This document shows positions 42,871 through 52,972 of a stretch of 64,000 bases of DNA, piece by piece (the first letter of the stretch is position 1; every line of letters begins with the position of its first letter). The position numbers and the translations under genes were made by a program. The notes beneath the pieces were generated by a model that was given only the letters and a program-made list of their open reading frames with translations, ran no database searches and was not told the origin of the DNA. The stretch spans positions 124,001 through 188,000 of IMG/VR virus record IMGVR_UViG_3300028859_000006; one strand, written 5' to 3'. The DNA comes from a virus.

Positions 42871-43488
42871 ATGAGTAAAGTAACTTTTGATGGATCAGCA
42901 AAAATAATAACTATAAATAGTGGAGTAACAAGTATTGATGTTAAAACTGATTTATATTTAGAATGGAAGCAATGGGTATTAGAAGGAGATAATTCTAAAT
43001 GGCTAGCTGCATTCAGATCATTTGGTGGTGATCCAACTACATTAAATCAAAATGCTCCAAGCTACTTTTTTTTAACTAATAATTGGATAGTTAAAATAGA
43101 AAATTTAAATGTAGCAATACAAGATAATTTATATTCAGATGATTATGATATTCCTTATCTAAATATAAATTCTACAATATTATCAAAAAATTCTGATATA
43201 CCTAGTATTGATAGTTTAACTGGTATTACAGAAACATTATCAGATATGAATAATACTATCATAGATATTTCATTTGATGTTAAACATATATTAGGATTAT
43301 CACAGCAAAATTATAGATTAAGTAATCATGTTTATGATGATGATTTTAGATTGACATCAGTTACAATAAAATTATTTAATACTAAAACTGATTGTAATAA
43401 TAATGTTAATAGTTTTGCTAATTATACAATGAATGCGGCTTATGATGATAATGGATTATTAATTGATTATAAAGTAGTTAAAAATTAA
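42871..43488 (+). CDS. Tail structural protein, conserved in tailed phages
   Basis: 205 residues. IITINSGVTSIDVKTDLYLEWKQWV, NSKWLAAFRSFGGDPT, APSYFFLTNNWIVKI (in part): this sequence of landmarks (I-NxGVTsIDVxxDLYxxWKxW, AFRxxGGDP, PxYFFLxNxW) is familiar from small tail or fibre-connecting proteins of many tailed phages. The C-terminal 90 residues (LSQQNYRLSNHVYDDDFRLTSV) are also of that type. It lies between tail proteins and fibres, consistent with the role. Confidence 0.7.
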   Translation: MSKVTFDGSAKIITINSGVTSIDVKTDLYLEWKQWVLEGDNSKWLAAFRSFGGDPTTLNQNAPSYFFLTNNWIVKIENLNVAIQDNLYSDDYDIPYLNINSTILSKNSDIPSIDSLTGITETLSDMNNTIIDISFDVKHILGLSQQNYRLSNHVYDDDFRLTSVTIKLFNTKTDCNNNVNSFANYTMNAAYDDNGLLIDYKVVKN

Positions 43489-43496
43489 TTCTTATT

Positions 43497-43835
43497 ATGA
43501 TTAATCACATAACAACAAATTTAGTAACTAAAGGTTTATTGAATATTTCTAATATTACAAAAGGAATGATACAAATTAAGTATCAAATAATATTTAGAAA
43601 AAGAGGAGGATCGAGTGCTAATGTTGTTCATTCATATGATAATGATGAAGCATTCTATGATGAACTTAGAAAGCATAAAGAAGAAGAAATTGACTACATA
43701 AAAGTGTTTGTTGATTGGAAAGGAGCAAAATTAAAAGCATTTAAAAAAATTGAAGTTAAATTATTAAAAGAACATATTGAAGCAGAAATATTATTAAAAA
43801 CAAATAAAAAATTCACAGTAGAAATAATAAAATAA
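43497..43835 (+). CDS. Hypothetical tail-region protein
   Basis: 112 residues, basic, mixed alpha/beta: IQIKYQIIFRKRGGSSANVVHSYDN, ELRKHKEEEIDYIKVFVDWKGAK, FKKIEVKLLKEHIEAEI (in part). Not recognised. Stops in the strong bidirectional terminator at 43834 and follows the tail protein by 8 nt. Confidence 0.6.
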   Translation: MINHITTNLVTKGLLNISNITKGMIQIKYQIIFRKRGGSSANVVHSYDNDEAFYDELRKHKEEEIDYIKVFVDWKGAKLKAFKKIEVKLLKEHIEAEILLKTNKKFTVEIIK

Positions 43836-43865
43836 AAAAGATGTAATTTATATTACATCTTTTTT
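43834..43865. terminator. Bidirectional hairpin terminator
   Basis: AAAAAAGATGTAAT / ATTACATCTTTTTT, 14-bp stem, 4-nt loop, between convergent stops at 43835 and 43880. Confidence 0.85.
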
Positions 43866-43879
43866 TATAAATATTTAAG

Positions 43880-44440
43880 TTATTTAAATGAATCAAATTT
43901 CATTATACTGGAAACTACTTTTTCTTCTTTTTTAGATTTTTCTGTTTCTTCATCAACATCTTCTTCAACAATTTCTATTTTTTTCTCAAAAGCTGCTTCC
44001 AATTTTGAGATTGTGTCATTTTTCTCGACTACTTTTTCAACTTTTTTTTCAACTTTTTTTTCAACAATTGGTTTATTTTCAAATTTTGTTTCTGATACAG
44101 ATATTCTTGGTTTATTTGAAGGTTTTTGAATTTCAGATACCATTTCTTCTATTTTAATAGAAGCTTTACTTTTTATTTCAAAATTATCTTGCCACACTGG
44201 AAAATATAAATCTTCTGATATAATTTCAAATTTTATTTTTCCATTATCACCTTTTTCATATAGACTCAATTTAGGAATTTCAAATCTACAAATATCATTT
44301 TCAATCTTACCTATTAAAAGAACATTTTTATTTTCTTTTGTCATTAATATTAATCTTGGCTCAACATCATTTACGTTAATGCCATCACTATTTATTTTAA
44401 ATTTTAAAATATCATTCTCTTTATTGTTAAATAAATCCAT
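43880..44440 (-). CDS. Hypothetical protein with Lys/Glu-rich tail (possible scaffold)
   Basis: 186 residues. A beta-rich domain (1-95: PRLILMTKENKNVLLIGKIE, GKIKFEIISEDLYFPVWQD) followed by a low-complexity Lys/Glu/Val region (120-175, with repeated EKKVEKKVEK) and a short end MKFDSFK that recalls the cassette tail KFN. Similar two-part proteins occur, as I recall, among T4-like phage head proteins. A prohead-scaffold or head role is conceivable but unproven. Alone on the minus strand between tail operons. Confidence 0.6.
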   Translation of the reverse strand: MDLFNNKENDILKFKINSDGINVNDVEPRLILMTKENKNVLLIGKIENDICRFEIPKLSLYEKGDNGKIKFEIISEDLYFPVWQDNFEIKSKASIKIEEMVSEIQKPSNKPRISVSETKFENKPIVEKKVEKKVEKVVEKNDTISKLEAAFEKKIEIVEEDVDEETEKSKKEEKVVSSIMKFDSFK

Positions 44441-44462
44441 ATTAATTATTTATTTTTTATAT

Positions 44463-44474
44463 TCTATATATTAA
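44463..44474 (-). promoter_or_regulatory. Candidate phage late-type promoter (TTAATATATAGA)
   Basis: Minus-strand box 22 nt before the start at 44440. Confidence 0.35.
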
Positions 44475-44517
44475 TAAAAAAATATAGAATTATATATTAA
44501 AATTTTGATCTTCTTTT

Positions 44518-44529
44518 TTTAATATATAA
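44518..44529 (+). promoter_or_regulatory. Candidate phage late promoter (TTTAATATATAA)
   Basis: 12-mer 16 nt before the collagen-like fibre start at 44546. Confidence 0.5.
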
Positions 44530-44545
44530 TAAAAAATTAAGTTTA

Positions 44546-45904
44546 ATGTCAACTGGAGTAATACTTCCAAATAATTCGTTAATAGCAGATTTGACCAGTA
44601 AATATTGGCTTTATTTTTCAGATAATTTTGGAAGTATAAATGCTACACTTATTAATGATTCTAATGGACATCCAATAACAGGATATATATCTGGAAGAAC
44701 CTCAATTTATTATGATTTTGATTATTCTGGTAATACTCAAGAAGGTAGAATACCAAACACTGATGTAGATTTTACTGCTGTTGCCATTGGGCAAAATATC
44801 GCTAGATATTCTATAATTAAAGGTGTAATCACAAGTGGTTTAACAAATATAATTTTAACTTCGGATACAGATTGGAATTATTCTGGTAATACTCAAGGAA
44901 CAAGTGGCACATCAGGAATAGATGGAGAAAATGGTACATCAGGAGCTTCTGGTAGTGAAACTCTTGAACTTACAATTACTGGAGTTCAAGATGGTATAAA
45001 TAAGAATTTTATATTATCTAGCGGAGTCAGTTATATCCACATGTTTTATGTTGATGGTCAATTACAAACATATAATAACGATTATTATGTTTCTGGATTA
45101 ACTTTAACATTTATTAAAATACCACCTAAAGAAAGTGATATTTTAAGATTATTCATCACACAGCATGGCGGTGTTTTTGGTACATCAGGAACAGATGGAA
45201 CATCAGGAACAGATGGAACATCAGGAGCTTCTGGTAGTGAGTCTCTTGAAATTACAATTACTGGAATTCAAGATGGTATAAATAAGAATTTTATATCATC
45301 AAGTGGTATTAGTGAAAATCATATGTTTTATGTTGATGGTCAATTACAAACATATAATAACGATTATTATGTTTCTGGATTAACTTTAACATTTATTAAA
45401 AATCCTCCTAAAGAGAGTGATATTTTAAGATTGTTTATTACTCAGCATGGCGGTGTTTTTGGTACATCAGGAACAAACGGTACAAGCGGATCATCAGGGT
45501 CATCAGGTAGTTCAGGGTCATCAGGTAGTTCAGGTTCATCAGGTAGTTCTGGAACAAATGGTACATCAGGTATAAATGGAGATATTATAAACGAAATTGA
45601 TATTTCTGGAATTCAAGATGGAGTAAATAAAAATTTTATATTATCAAATGAAATTGTAAGTGAAAATCATATGTTTTATGTAGATGGACAATTACAAACA
45701 TATAATAATGACTATTATATCTCTGGATTAACTTTAACATTTATTAAAATTCCGCCTAAATATAATTATATTTTAAGATTGTTTGGTAGTATAGGCACAA
45801 ATTATCATAATGGAATTACTATTAATCAAAATATTGTTGTTGATAATTATGGAACAATAAAAACATTAAATATTGTTAATGGTTTGATAATATCAATAAC
45901 ATAA
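44546..45904 (+). CDS. Tail fibre with collagen-like Gly-x-x repeats
   Basis: 452 residues. N-terminal 110: ILPNNSLIADLTSKYWLYFS, then three copies of a 75-residue unit (VQDGINKNFILSSG, HMFYVDGQLQTYNNDYYVSG, LTLTFIKIPPKESDILRLF) separated by collagen-like linkers (GTSGTDGTSGASGS; GSSGSSGSSGSSG). Gly-x-y linkers form triple helices in phage fibres, so a trimeric fibre with three beta modules is likely. The near-identical modules (also at DNA level) allow recombination. Ends within a 16-bp tandem repeat. Confidence 0.85.
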   Translation: MSTGVILPNNSLIADLTSKYWLYFSDNFGSINATLINDSNGHPITGYISGRTSIYYDFDYSGNTQEGRIPNTDVDFTAVAIGQNIARYSIIKGVITSGLTNIILTSDTDWNYSGNTQGTSGTSGIDGENGTSGASGSETLELTITGVQDGINKNFILSSGVSYIHMFYVDGQLQTYNNDYYVSGLTLTFIKIPPKESDILRLFITQHGGVFGTSGTDGTSGTDGTSGASGSESLEITITGIQDGINKNFISSSGISENHMFYVDGQLQTYNNDYYVSGLTLTFIKNPPKESDILRLFITQHGGVFGTSGTNGTSGSSGSSGSSGSSGSSGSSGSSGTNGTSGINGDIINEIDISGIQDGVNKNFILSNEIVSENHMFYVDGQLQTYNNDYYISGLTLTFIKIPPKYNYILRLFGSIGTNYHNGITINQNIVVDNYGTIKTLNIVNGLIISIT

Positions 45905-45954
45905 ATTATCAATAACATAAATTATCAATAACATAAATTATCAATAACATAATT
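45892..45954 (+). repeat. 16-bp tandem repeat, nearly four copies, spanning a stop codon
   Basis: ATCAATAACATAAATT repeated from inside the last codons of the collagen-like fibre gene (SIT-stop) through the intergenic region to 45954. Each unit re-creates a TAA stop in the gene's frame. It lies directly before the late-type promoter of the giant fibre. Confidence 0.9.
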
Positions 45955-45964
45955 TTATATATAA
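45954..45964 (+). promoter_or_regulatory. Candidate phage late promoter (TTTATATATAA)
   Basis: Exact 11-mer, 25 nt before the 2152-residue fibre start at 45990, directly after the 16-bp repeat. Confidence 0.5.
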
Positions 45965-45989
45965 TATAAATAAAAATAAATTAAAAATA

Positions 45990-48900
45990 ATGAGTACAAG
46001 ATTAGATGCGAATGATAGATTAAAAGGATTAAGTTTTAAAAAACCTTGTATCGTTGCGACATTAGAAAATGTAAATTTAACAGGGTCAACTAATGTAATT
46101 GATGGAGTATCTTTAAATTTAAATGATAGAATATTAGTCATAAATCAGATAGATCAGATAGATAATGGTATTTATATTGTTTCAAATGTTGGTACAGGTT
46201 CTGATGGCGTTTTATTACGAGCAAATGATTTTTCTACAAGTGATGATATATTTGCTGGAATTAACATTTATATTTTATCAGGAGATACATATAATGATAG
46301 TTATTTCATATTAAATACCGAAAATCCTATATTAGATATTACTCCGTTATTTTTCTCTAATAAAAAAATGTTAGATACTCAAAATGTAAGTAATAATCAA
46401 GTATTATTATATAATAATAATTCAATAATTGGTTATACAGGACTAACATATGATGGTAATACATTAGATATAAATGGTAATGTTAATATAACAGGTAATA
46501 CAACAGTAATTGGAAATATTATTTCAAATACAATATCTGTAACAGGAGGAACTTCAACTCAATTTTTAAAAGCTGATGGATCTATTGATTCAACATCATA
46601 TACTGATTTTAATTTATTTACTGGTGAAACATTTGATAGAATAAGTGGTGATACATATTTGAATAATTTATTAACAGGTGAAACATTTGATAGATTATCA
46701 GGTGATACATTTTTAAATGAATTATTAACAGGTGAAACATTTGATAGAATTTCAGGAGATACATTTTTAACTGAATTATTAACTGGTGAAACATTTGATA
46801 GAATTTCTGGAGACACAGTATTAAATGATTTAATTACAGGATTAACTTCAACAGTTAATAATAATTATAATTTATTAACAGGTGAAACATTTAATAGAAT
46901 AAGTGGAGATACAGTATTAAATGATTTAATTGAAGAGTTATCAATAAATGCTCAAAATCAAATGAATAATGAAATTAATAATAGAATTTCAGGAGATACA
47001 TTATTGAATAATTTACTAACTGGTGAAACATTTGATAGAATAAGCGGAGACACTTTTTTAAATGAATTATTAACAGGTGAAACATTTGATAGAATAAGCG
47101 GAGACACAATATTAAATAATTTAATTACTGGATTGACATCAACAGTTACGGATAATTATAATTTATTAACAGGTGAAACATTTAATAGAATTTCAGGAGA
47201 CACATTTTTAAATAATTTAATTACAGGATTAACACAGAATATTATAAATAATTATGTACCTTATACTGGATCTACATCAAATATAGACTTAGGATATAAT
47301 AATTTAACAGCTAGTTCAATTATTAAATCTGGTGGTACATCTAATCAATTTTTAAAGGCTGATGGAACTATTGATATAACTACATATTCAAATACTGGTC
47401 ATAGTCATTATCAATTATTTCAACCAAATGGTACAACTCCTTTTGTCTATACAGATAATGGTGGGTCATTTCATATTGATGGAAATATTATTCAATCAGG
47501 ATCAACATATGAAACTCATACAGAACAAATATACACTACTAAAGATTATATTTATTTGAGAAGTGGAGCAACTTCTGGATTACCTGATGGACAATATGCA
47601 GGATTTACAGCTAAATTATATGACGGATCTAATGATGGTCAATTAGTCTTTGATAATAAAGGCTTTGCAAGAGTTGGAGACGTAGGTAGTTTATTGAAAT
47701 TAGCAGCTATTCAAGAAACACCTACAGATACACAATTTACTTACTATGATGCTGCAACTTATTCATTAAAAACACGTGCTTTTTTAAGTGGTGATATTAC
47801 AACGGCTTTAGGATTTACTCCTTATAACGCAACTAACCCATCTAATTATATAACAATTGGATCAGTTCCTGTTGTAGCTACAACAACTCCTTTAATAAAT
47901 GGAATTGCTGCAATTGGAGCAAGTGGTAAATGGGCTGATGGAGCACATGTTCATCCAGTTGATACTTCAAGACAAGTTGCATTAAGCGGAACTGGATTTG
48001 TAAAAAGCACATCAGGAACTATTAGTTATGACACTTCTACTTATATTCCAGTCACAGGAAATACAAATACAATAAACTTAGGTGTTAATAATTTAACAGT
48101 AGATACAAATACTCTGTTTGTTGATTCTGTTCATCACTATTTAGGTATTACTACAAATAATCCTAATGCGTCAGTTGATATTGGAGGTTTTGGTACACCT
48201 TCTGATTATGGAGGAGGAACTGGTACGGCTAAAGTTTTAATTGCTGATAACGCGACAGGGTCATCTGGTGTTCAAATGTATAATTCTAATTCAGGAACAG
48301 CCTCTGATTTTAGATTTGCCATTTTTAATAATAATAAAAATGAATATATGGCATTTTCAACGCCAGCCGATACTAATACTAATACTTTATTTGGATTTGC
48401 AAGAAGTACATCTAATTATTTATTTAATAATTTAAATGGAGTAGGTGGCACTCTTAGAAATTTAACTATTGGTACGGTTGGAAGTTCTGACCTTATATTT
48501 GGAACTAACAATGTAGAAAATTTAAGAATAAAATCTGGAGGTAATGTCGGGATTGGAACTACTACTCCAGGAACGTTATTAGAAATAAGTAACTCTGCAA
48601 ATATATCTATTAATTCAATTTTAAGGATTAGAGACATTAATACTGGTGGTTCATATTTTGATATCGGTTCTGCTAATGGTAGTAGTGGATTATTCATTAA
48701 TCAAGGCTCTACTAAGATAATGCAAATTAGAAGTAGTGGAAATGTAGGATTTGGAACTTCATCAACCCCTAACGCAAGATTTAATATTTATAAAAGTGGA
48801 ATAATTGATTATTTCAATATTACAAGTTCAGTTGATGGTGATGTGATGGTTATCTTAAATAATGGCAACGTCGGGATTGGAGCTACCACTCCAGACCAAA

Positions 48901-51900
48901 AATTATCAGTTTGGGGTGGTTCACAAAATATTATTGATCCAACAACTTTAGGTTCTGAAAGCTTAACTAATGGTACGTTATCTGGTGGAACTTCTTGGAC
49001 TGCAACAAATGATTGTACTTTAGTATCTAATAACGCAACTTGGACTTTTTCTGGTGGAACTGCTTCAACTCTTACACAAACGAATGCTAATTTAACAGTT
49101 GCAGGAGTAGGATATAGATGGTATAAATTTGTTTATACAGTATCAGCTATTTCTGGAACTCCATCTGCATCAATAACAACATCTTTTGGCGGATCAACAA
49201 CTTCTCTTACTATAACAGCTGGAGCACAAACTACTTATTTTAAAGCAGCTACTACACCTACTGATTTTGTTATTACTTCTACTTTGGTATCAGGACAGAC
49301 ATTCACATTGGGTACGTTTTCGTTAAAAGAAGTTCAAGGTGGAAATTTAATAACTGGTGGATTGTTAACTGGTGGAGGTACAACTGGTATTAAAGTTTTA
49401 GCAAATGGAAATGTTGGAATTGGAACAACTACTCCTGGACAATTACTTGAAGTAAATAATGGGCACATAAATGTTTTAAATACCAATTATGGACTTCTAT
49501 TAGCTTCTAATCAAGCTCTAACTAGGAATGGAGCAAAACTTGTACTTGCTAACTCAAGTGCATTTACTTCTATGGGGTTGAGTACCGTAGGAGTTGAAAG
49601 AATTTCTATTGATAGTTCAGGGAACGTAGGTATTGGAGTAACTCCAACGTCTATGCTTACTCAAAAATCTACAACCGCATTAGAATCTGCTACGTTAGGA
49701 ACTGAATTAACAGCTTCTGGAGATACTTGGGGATTAGCAACAACTAAAAGCATAACTGCTTTTGCAAATTATGGATCTACTGTTGCTGGAACAGTTGAAG
49801 TAACTTCAAATGCTCATGGATTTCCAGCTGGAACAACAACTAATGTTGTAATATCAGGAACTACTAATTATAATGGTACATACACAATAACATATATTGA
49901 TGTTAATAACTTTTATATTACGGCAACTTGGGTATCGAACGATGCAACTGGAACTGCAACTCAAACTGGTTGGTCTGGAACTTATGCTGGTGGATACACA
50001 CACTCAACTGGAAATACAACAGCATTAACTGATTCTACATTGGTTCCAGTGGTTGGTAATTTATACCAAATAACTTATACAGTAACAAATAGGACGACAG
50101 GAACATTTACGATTACATTCGGCGGAGTTACATCTTATACTTATTCAGCAACAGGCTCATATGGTCCTAAAGCTGCAACAGTAGGAACATTAACTATTGC
50201 TCCAACGACTGATTTTAATGGCACAATAATACTTTCAATTAAATTAATTGCATCATATTCTCCTATTTATGTTATTCAAGATAGTTCTTCTGCTAATACA
50301 TTAGAAATTCGTAGTTCTTTAAATACTTCAGTAAATTTATTCATAGGTAAAAACTCTGGAAGATATAATACAACAGGTATTAATAATACTTCACTTGGAT
50401 CTGGAGCGTTACCGATAAATTCAACTGGATTTAATAATGTTGCAATTGGTGGTAGTGCTATGCAAGCGAATACAGCTGGATTTTCTAATATCTCTATAGG
50501 TTTTAATTCCCTTTTAAGCAATACTGTCGGTTATGCCAATACATCAATTGGTAATGCAACTCTACAAAATAATTCTATTGGTTATTATAACACAGCAGTT
50601 GGTATAAGTGTTCTTGTCACTAACACAGCTGGGTATTATAATACAGGCATTGGAGCAAGCGCGCTTAGTTCAAATTCTACTGGATATTATAACACTGCGA
50701 TAGGAATTAATTCTATTAATTTAAATACTACTGGTTTTTATAATACTGCATTAGGTGGTAATTCTCTTAGTTCAAATTCAGTTGGATCATACAATACTGC
50801 TGTTGGCTATTCATCGATAAGTAATATTGTATCTTCATATAATACTGCTATTGGTTATATATCTGGTCGTTATATAACTGGAGGGGTAACAACTAATATC
50901 AATTCTTATAATTCTGTCTATATTGGAGCAAATACAATGGCATCTGCTGATGGCAATTCAAATGAAATAGTAATTGGATATAACGCAACTGGTAATGGAA
51001 GTAACTCAGTAACATTAGGTAATACATTAATTACTAAAACTATTTTACAGGGTAATACTGGTATTGGCGGATATACAACTCCTTTACATTTCTTAGATAA
51101 TACTCAAACTCAGAATCAACGCACTGTTTATGGATTAAACGTGGTGATGAATGCTACTAATCTTCAACAAGATATAGTATCTACAGGTAATGATGAACCA
51201 CTTTTAAATCAATACTATGCCTGGAAATTTACCGCAAGTGCTGCAAACACAATGGGTTCGTTATCAGTTAGATTGAAGAAAATAGGTACTGTTACAAATA
51301 CAACAGATTATATTAGACTTAAATTATATTCAGATACAGGTACAGCCCCAAATGCTTTATTATACACTTCTGATCAGGTTAAAATGGGCACATTAACGAC
51401 TTCTTATGTTGAATACTTGTTTGGTGGAGACTATACGATGGTTAATGGTACTTCATATTGGTTAGTAGTTGAAAGAAGTGCATCGGTAACAGGAGGAGGT
51501 TCAATTACAGTTGATAGAAATTCTAATTCTTTAAGTACGACAAATGTTGTAACTCCTGCGAGTGGAGATTGGACAATAAATACAGGTTTAGGAAGATATA
51601 TTATTTATGGACAGACTCCAAGGGGTATTTATGTAACCTCTACAAATTATGTTGGAGTTTATGGAAGCTCTACAAATAGTTATGGAGTTCAAGGAATCTC
51701 TACAAATAGTGGTGGAGTTTATGGAATCTCTACAAATAGTTATGGAGTTTACGGAAACTCTACAAATAGTACTGGAGTTAATGGAAACTCTACAAATAGT
51801 TATGGAGTTCAAGGAATCTCTACAAATAGTGCTGGAGTTAATGGAAACTCTACAAATAATTATGGAGTTTATGGACAATCAAGTAGTTCTTATGGATTAG

Positions 51901-52448
51901 GCGGTATATCAACAACTGGAGTTGGATTTATTGGTATATCAACAAATTCATCTGGTGGAGCAATGTATATAGGTGATGGGGTAGATAAATTAACCCAAAA
52001 CAATACTGGTTCTGTACTTATAATGTCAAGACGTGTTGATGGTAACTCCACATATGCAGTAAGTGGTAATTTATTAAATATAACTGATAACCCAACCAAC
52101 TGTACATCAGTTTCAGGAGCATTAATTTCAGGTACAATAGTATCTACTGAAAGATTTAGAATTGATCCTCGTGTAGTTGATGGAGCGAGTGCAGTAGGAG
52201 CATTTACAGATACATCAAGTGCTTTAGCAAATGCAACAGCTAAGTTATTTTCATTCAGAAATAATGGGGTTGAAAAAGCGTATGTTGGAGCAACTGGTAG
52301 TTTAGTAGTTCAGGGAGTAATAATGCCACAACAAGCAACTACTGCAGCAGCACCAGCATATGTTAAAGGTGGAATGTATTTCGATACTACCTTGAATAAG
52401 ATGAGAATTGGTGGTGCAACAGGTTGGGAGACGATTACGAGCGTATAA
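45990..52448 (+). CDS. Giant tail fibre / adhesin-type protein
   Basis: 2152 residues. N-terminal head (1-200). A shaft of about nine LLTGETFDRISGDTxLNxL repeats (about 205-415), coiled-coil-like. Next a segment with YDAATYSLKTRAFLSGDI and repeated GNVGIGTTTPG units, familiar from phage fibres with LbR/S74-type neighbours. Beta modules follow (980-1440). A YadA-head-like left-handed roll (about 1450-1660, repeats such as YNTAVGYSSISN, YNTAIGYISG). A run of ten-residue repeats (about 1890-1960, YGVYGNSTNS) and a C-terminal receptor-type end (VKGGMYFDTTLNKMRIGGATG). No S74 chaperone domain is visible. Largest gene in the window; likely the main host-recognition fibre. Confidence 0.85.
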   Translation: MSTRLDANDRLKGLSFKKPCIVATLENVNLTGSTNVIDGVSLNLNDRILVINQIDQIDNGIYIVSNVGTGSDGVLLRANDFSTSDDIFAGINIYILSGDTYNDSYFILNTENPILDITPLFFSNKKMLDTQNVSNNQVLLYNNNSIIGYTGLTYDGNTLDINGNVNITGNTTVIGNIISNTISVTGGTSTQFLKADGSIDSTSYTDFNLFTGETFDRISGDTYLNNLLTGETFDRLSGDTFLNELLTGETFDRISGDTFLTELLTGETFDRISGDTVLNDLITGLTSTVNNNYNLLTGETFNRISGDTVLNDLIEELSINAQNQMNNEINNRISGDTLLNNLLTGETFDRISGDTFLNELLTGETFDRISGDTILNNLITGLTSTVTDNYNLLTGETFNRISGDTFLNNLITGLTQNIINNYVPYTGSTSNIDLGYNNLTASSIIKSGGTSNQFLKADGTIDITTYSNTGHSHYQLFQPNGTTPFVYTDNGGSFHIDGNIIQSGSTYETHTEQIYTTKDYIYLRSGATSGLPDGQYAGFTAKLYDGSNDGQLVFDNKGFARVGDVGSLLKLAAIQETPTDTQFTYYDAATYSLKTRAFLSGDITTALGFTPYNATNPSNYITIGSVPVVATTTPLINGIAAIGASGKWADGAHVHPVDTSRQVALSGTGFVKSTSGTISYDTSTYIPVTGNTNTINLGVNNLTVDTNTLFVDSVHHYLGITTNNPNASVDIGGFGTPSDYGGGTGTAKVLIADNATGSSGVQMYNSNSGTASDFRFAIFNNNKNEYMAFSTPADTNTNTLFGFARSTSNYLFNNLNGVGGTLRNLTIGTVGSSDLIFGTNNVENLRIKSGGNVGIGTTTPGTLLEISNSANISINSILRIRDINTGGSYFDIGSANGSSGLFINQGSTKIMQIRSSGNVGFGTSSTPNARFNIYKSGIIDYFNITSSVDGDVMVILNNGNVGIGATTPDQKLSVWGGSQNIIDPTTLGSESLTNGTLSGGTSWTATNDCTLVSNNATWTFSGGTASTLTQTNANLTVAGVGYRWYKFVYTVSAISGTPSASITTSFGGSTTSLTITAGAQTTYFKAATTPTDFVITSTLVSGQTFTLGTFSLKEVQGGNLITGGLLTGGGTTGIKVLANGNVGIGTTTPGQLLEVNNGHINVLNTNYGLLLASNQALTRNGAKLVLANSSAFTSMGLSTVGVERISIDSSGNVGIGVTPTSMLTQKSTTALESATLGTELTASGDTWGLATTKSITAFANYGSTVAGTVEVTSNAHGFPAGTTTNVVISGTTNYNGTYTITYIDVNNFYITATWVSNDATGTATQTGWSGTYAGGYTHSTGNTTALTDSTLVPVVGNLYQITYTVTNRTTGTFTITFGGVTSYTYSATGSYGPKAATVGTLTIAPTTDFNGTIILSIKLIASYSPIYVIQDSSSANTLEIRSSLNTSVNLFIGKNSGRYNTTGINNTSLGSGALPINSTGFNNVAIGGSAMQANTAGFSNISIGFNSLLSNTVGYANTSIGNATLQNNSIGYYNTAVGISVLVTNTAGYYNTGIGASALSSNSTGYYNTAIGINSINLNTTGFYNTALGGNSLSSNSVGSYNTAVGYSSISNIVSSYNTAIGYISGRYITGGVTTNINSYNSVYIGANTMASADGNSNEIVIGYNATGNGSNSVTLGNTLITKTILQGNTGIGGYTTPLHFLDNTQTQNQRTVYGLNVVMNATNLQQDIVSTGNDEPLLNQYYAWKFTASAANTMGSLSVRLKKIGTVTNTTDYIRLKLYSDTGTAPNALLYTSDQVKMGTLTTSYVEYLFGGDYTMVNGTSYWLVVERSASVTGGGSITVDRNSNSLSTTNVVTPASGDWTINTGLGRYIIYGQTPRGIYVTSTNYVGVYGSSTNSYGVQGISTNSGGVYGISTNSYGVYGNSTNSTGVNGNSTNSYGVQGISTNSAGVNGNSTNNYGVYGQSSSSYGLGGISTTGVGFIGISTNSSGGAMYIGDGVDKLTQNNTGSVLIMSRRVDGNSTYAVSGNLLNITDNPTNCTSVSGALISGTIVSTERFRIDPRVVDGASAVGAFTDTSSALANATAKLFSFRNNGVEKAYVGATGSLVVQGVIMPQQATTAAAPAYVKGGMYFDTTLNKMRIGGATGWETITSV
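46620..47235 (+). repeat. Shaft repeat array in the giant fibre
   Basis: About nine imperfect 60-bp units encoding (L)TGETFDRISGDTxLN, some separated by LITGLTSTVxxNYN spacers. In-frame copies are similar enough to change number by recombination. Confidence 0.8.
51653..51870 (+). repeat. 30-bp repeat array near the giant fibre C-terminus
   Basis: About seven 30-bp units of the form GGAGTT-(T/C/A)A-(T/A/C)GGA-x-x-CTCTACAAATAGT, encoding GVxGxSTNSx. Variation is concentrated at two or three positions per unit. It is entirely coding, not a CRISPR array (no spacers). Confidence 0.85.
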
Positions 52449-52464
52449 AAAACAATAATATATT

Positions 52465-52965
52465 ATGTGGATAACAATGATTTCAGTTTTTGTACTTTAC
52501 AATTTATTCATTCTTTTAAAATATGGATGGTTAAATTCGATATCAGCAAGCTACTACAGTTTACCTGATGAATATATAAAAATAAAATGGAATAATAATG
52601 TAGTATTAACTTTACCTATTAAATATAATTCATTATTTCTTTTATTTTGCTTAGGATATGCAATACCAACCTTATTCTTAGTAACCGATGGATTTATGTT
52701 TTTTGCTTGTGGGTTAATTTGTTTTGTAGGCATAGCGTCAGCATTCAGACTTGATAGTTTTACAGCAAATATGCATCAATATAGTGCGTTAGGAGCAGTA
52801 GTATTAAGTCAACTATCATTAATATTTTTCTATCATTTATATTATTTAGTTATTATTACCGCAGTAAGTGCAGTAATATTATACTTACTTAATAAAAAAT
52901 TACCTCAATGGATGTATATACTAGAATGGATTGCGTTTTGGACGGTTGCAATAGCTTTATTATAA
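52465..52965 (+). CDS. Polytopic membrane protein
   Basis: 166 residues, five or six transmembrane helices (about 4-20, 48-66, 72-90, 98-118, 120-140, 148-165). SISASYYSLPDEY in the first loop and AFRLDSFTANMHQYSALGAV mid-protein. The plan resembles small membrane proteins common in Bacteroidota and in large phages infecting them; function unknown. It follows the giant fibre by 16 nt on the same strand. Not obviously a holin. Confidence 0.65.
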   Translation: MWITMISVFVLYNLFILLKYGWLNSISASYYSLPDEYIKIKWNNNVVLTLPIKYNSLFLLFCLGYAIPTLFLVTDGFMFFACGLICFVGIASAFRLDSFTANMHQYSALGAVVLSQLSLIFFYHLYYLVIITAVSAVILYLLNKKLPQWMYILEWIAFWTVAIALL

Positions 52966-52972
52966 ATAATTT

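Noticed and set aside
46559-46816. Minus-strand open frame with repeated SPEILSNVSPVN
   Set aside because: Antisense shadow of the fibre shaft repeats.
51653-51870. Regular 30-bp repeats as a CRISPR array
   Set aside because: Units are contiguous with no unique spacers and keep the fibre reading frame.
51588-51878. Minus-strand 96-residue open frame with ICRVSINSSTICRDS-type repeats
   Set aside because: It is the antisense of the 30-bp repeat array in the giant fibre; it has no start context and is explained by the repeat.
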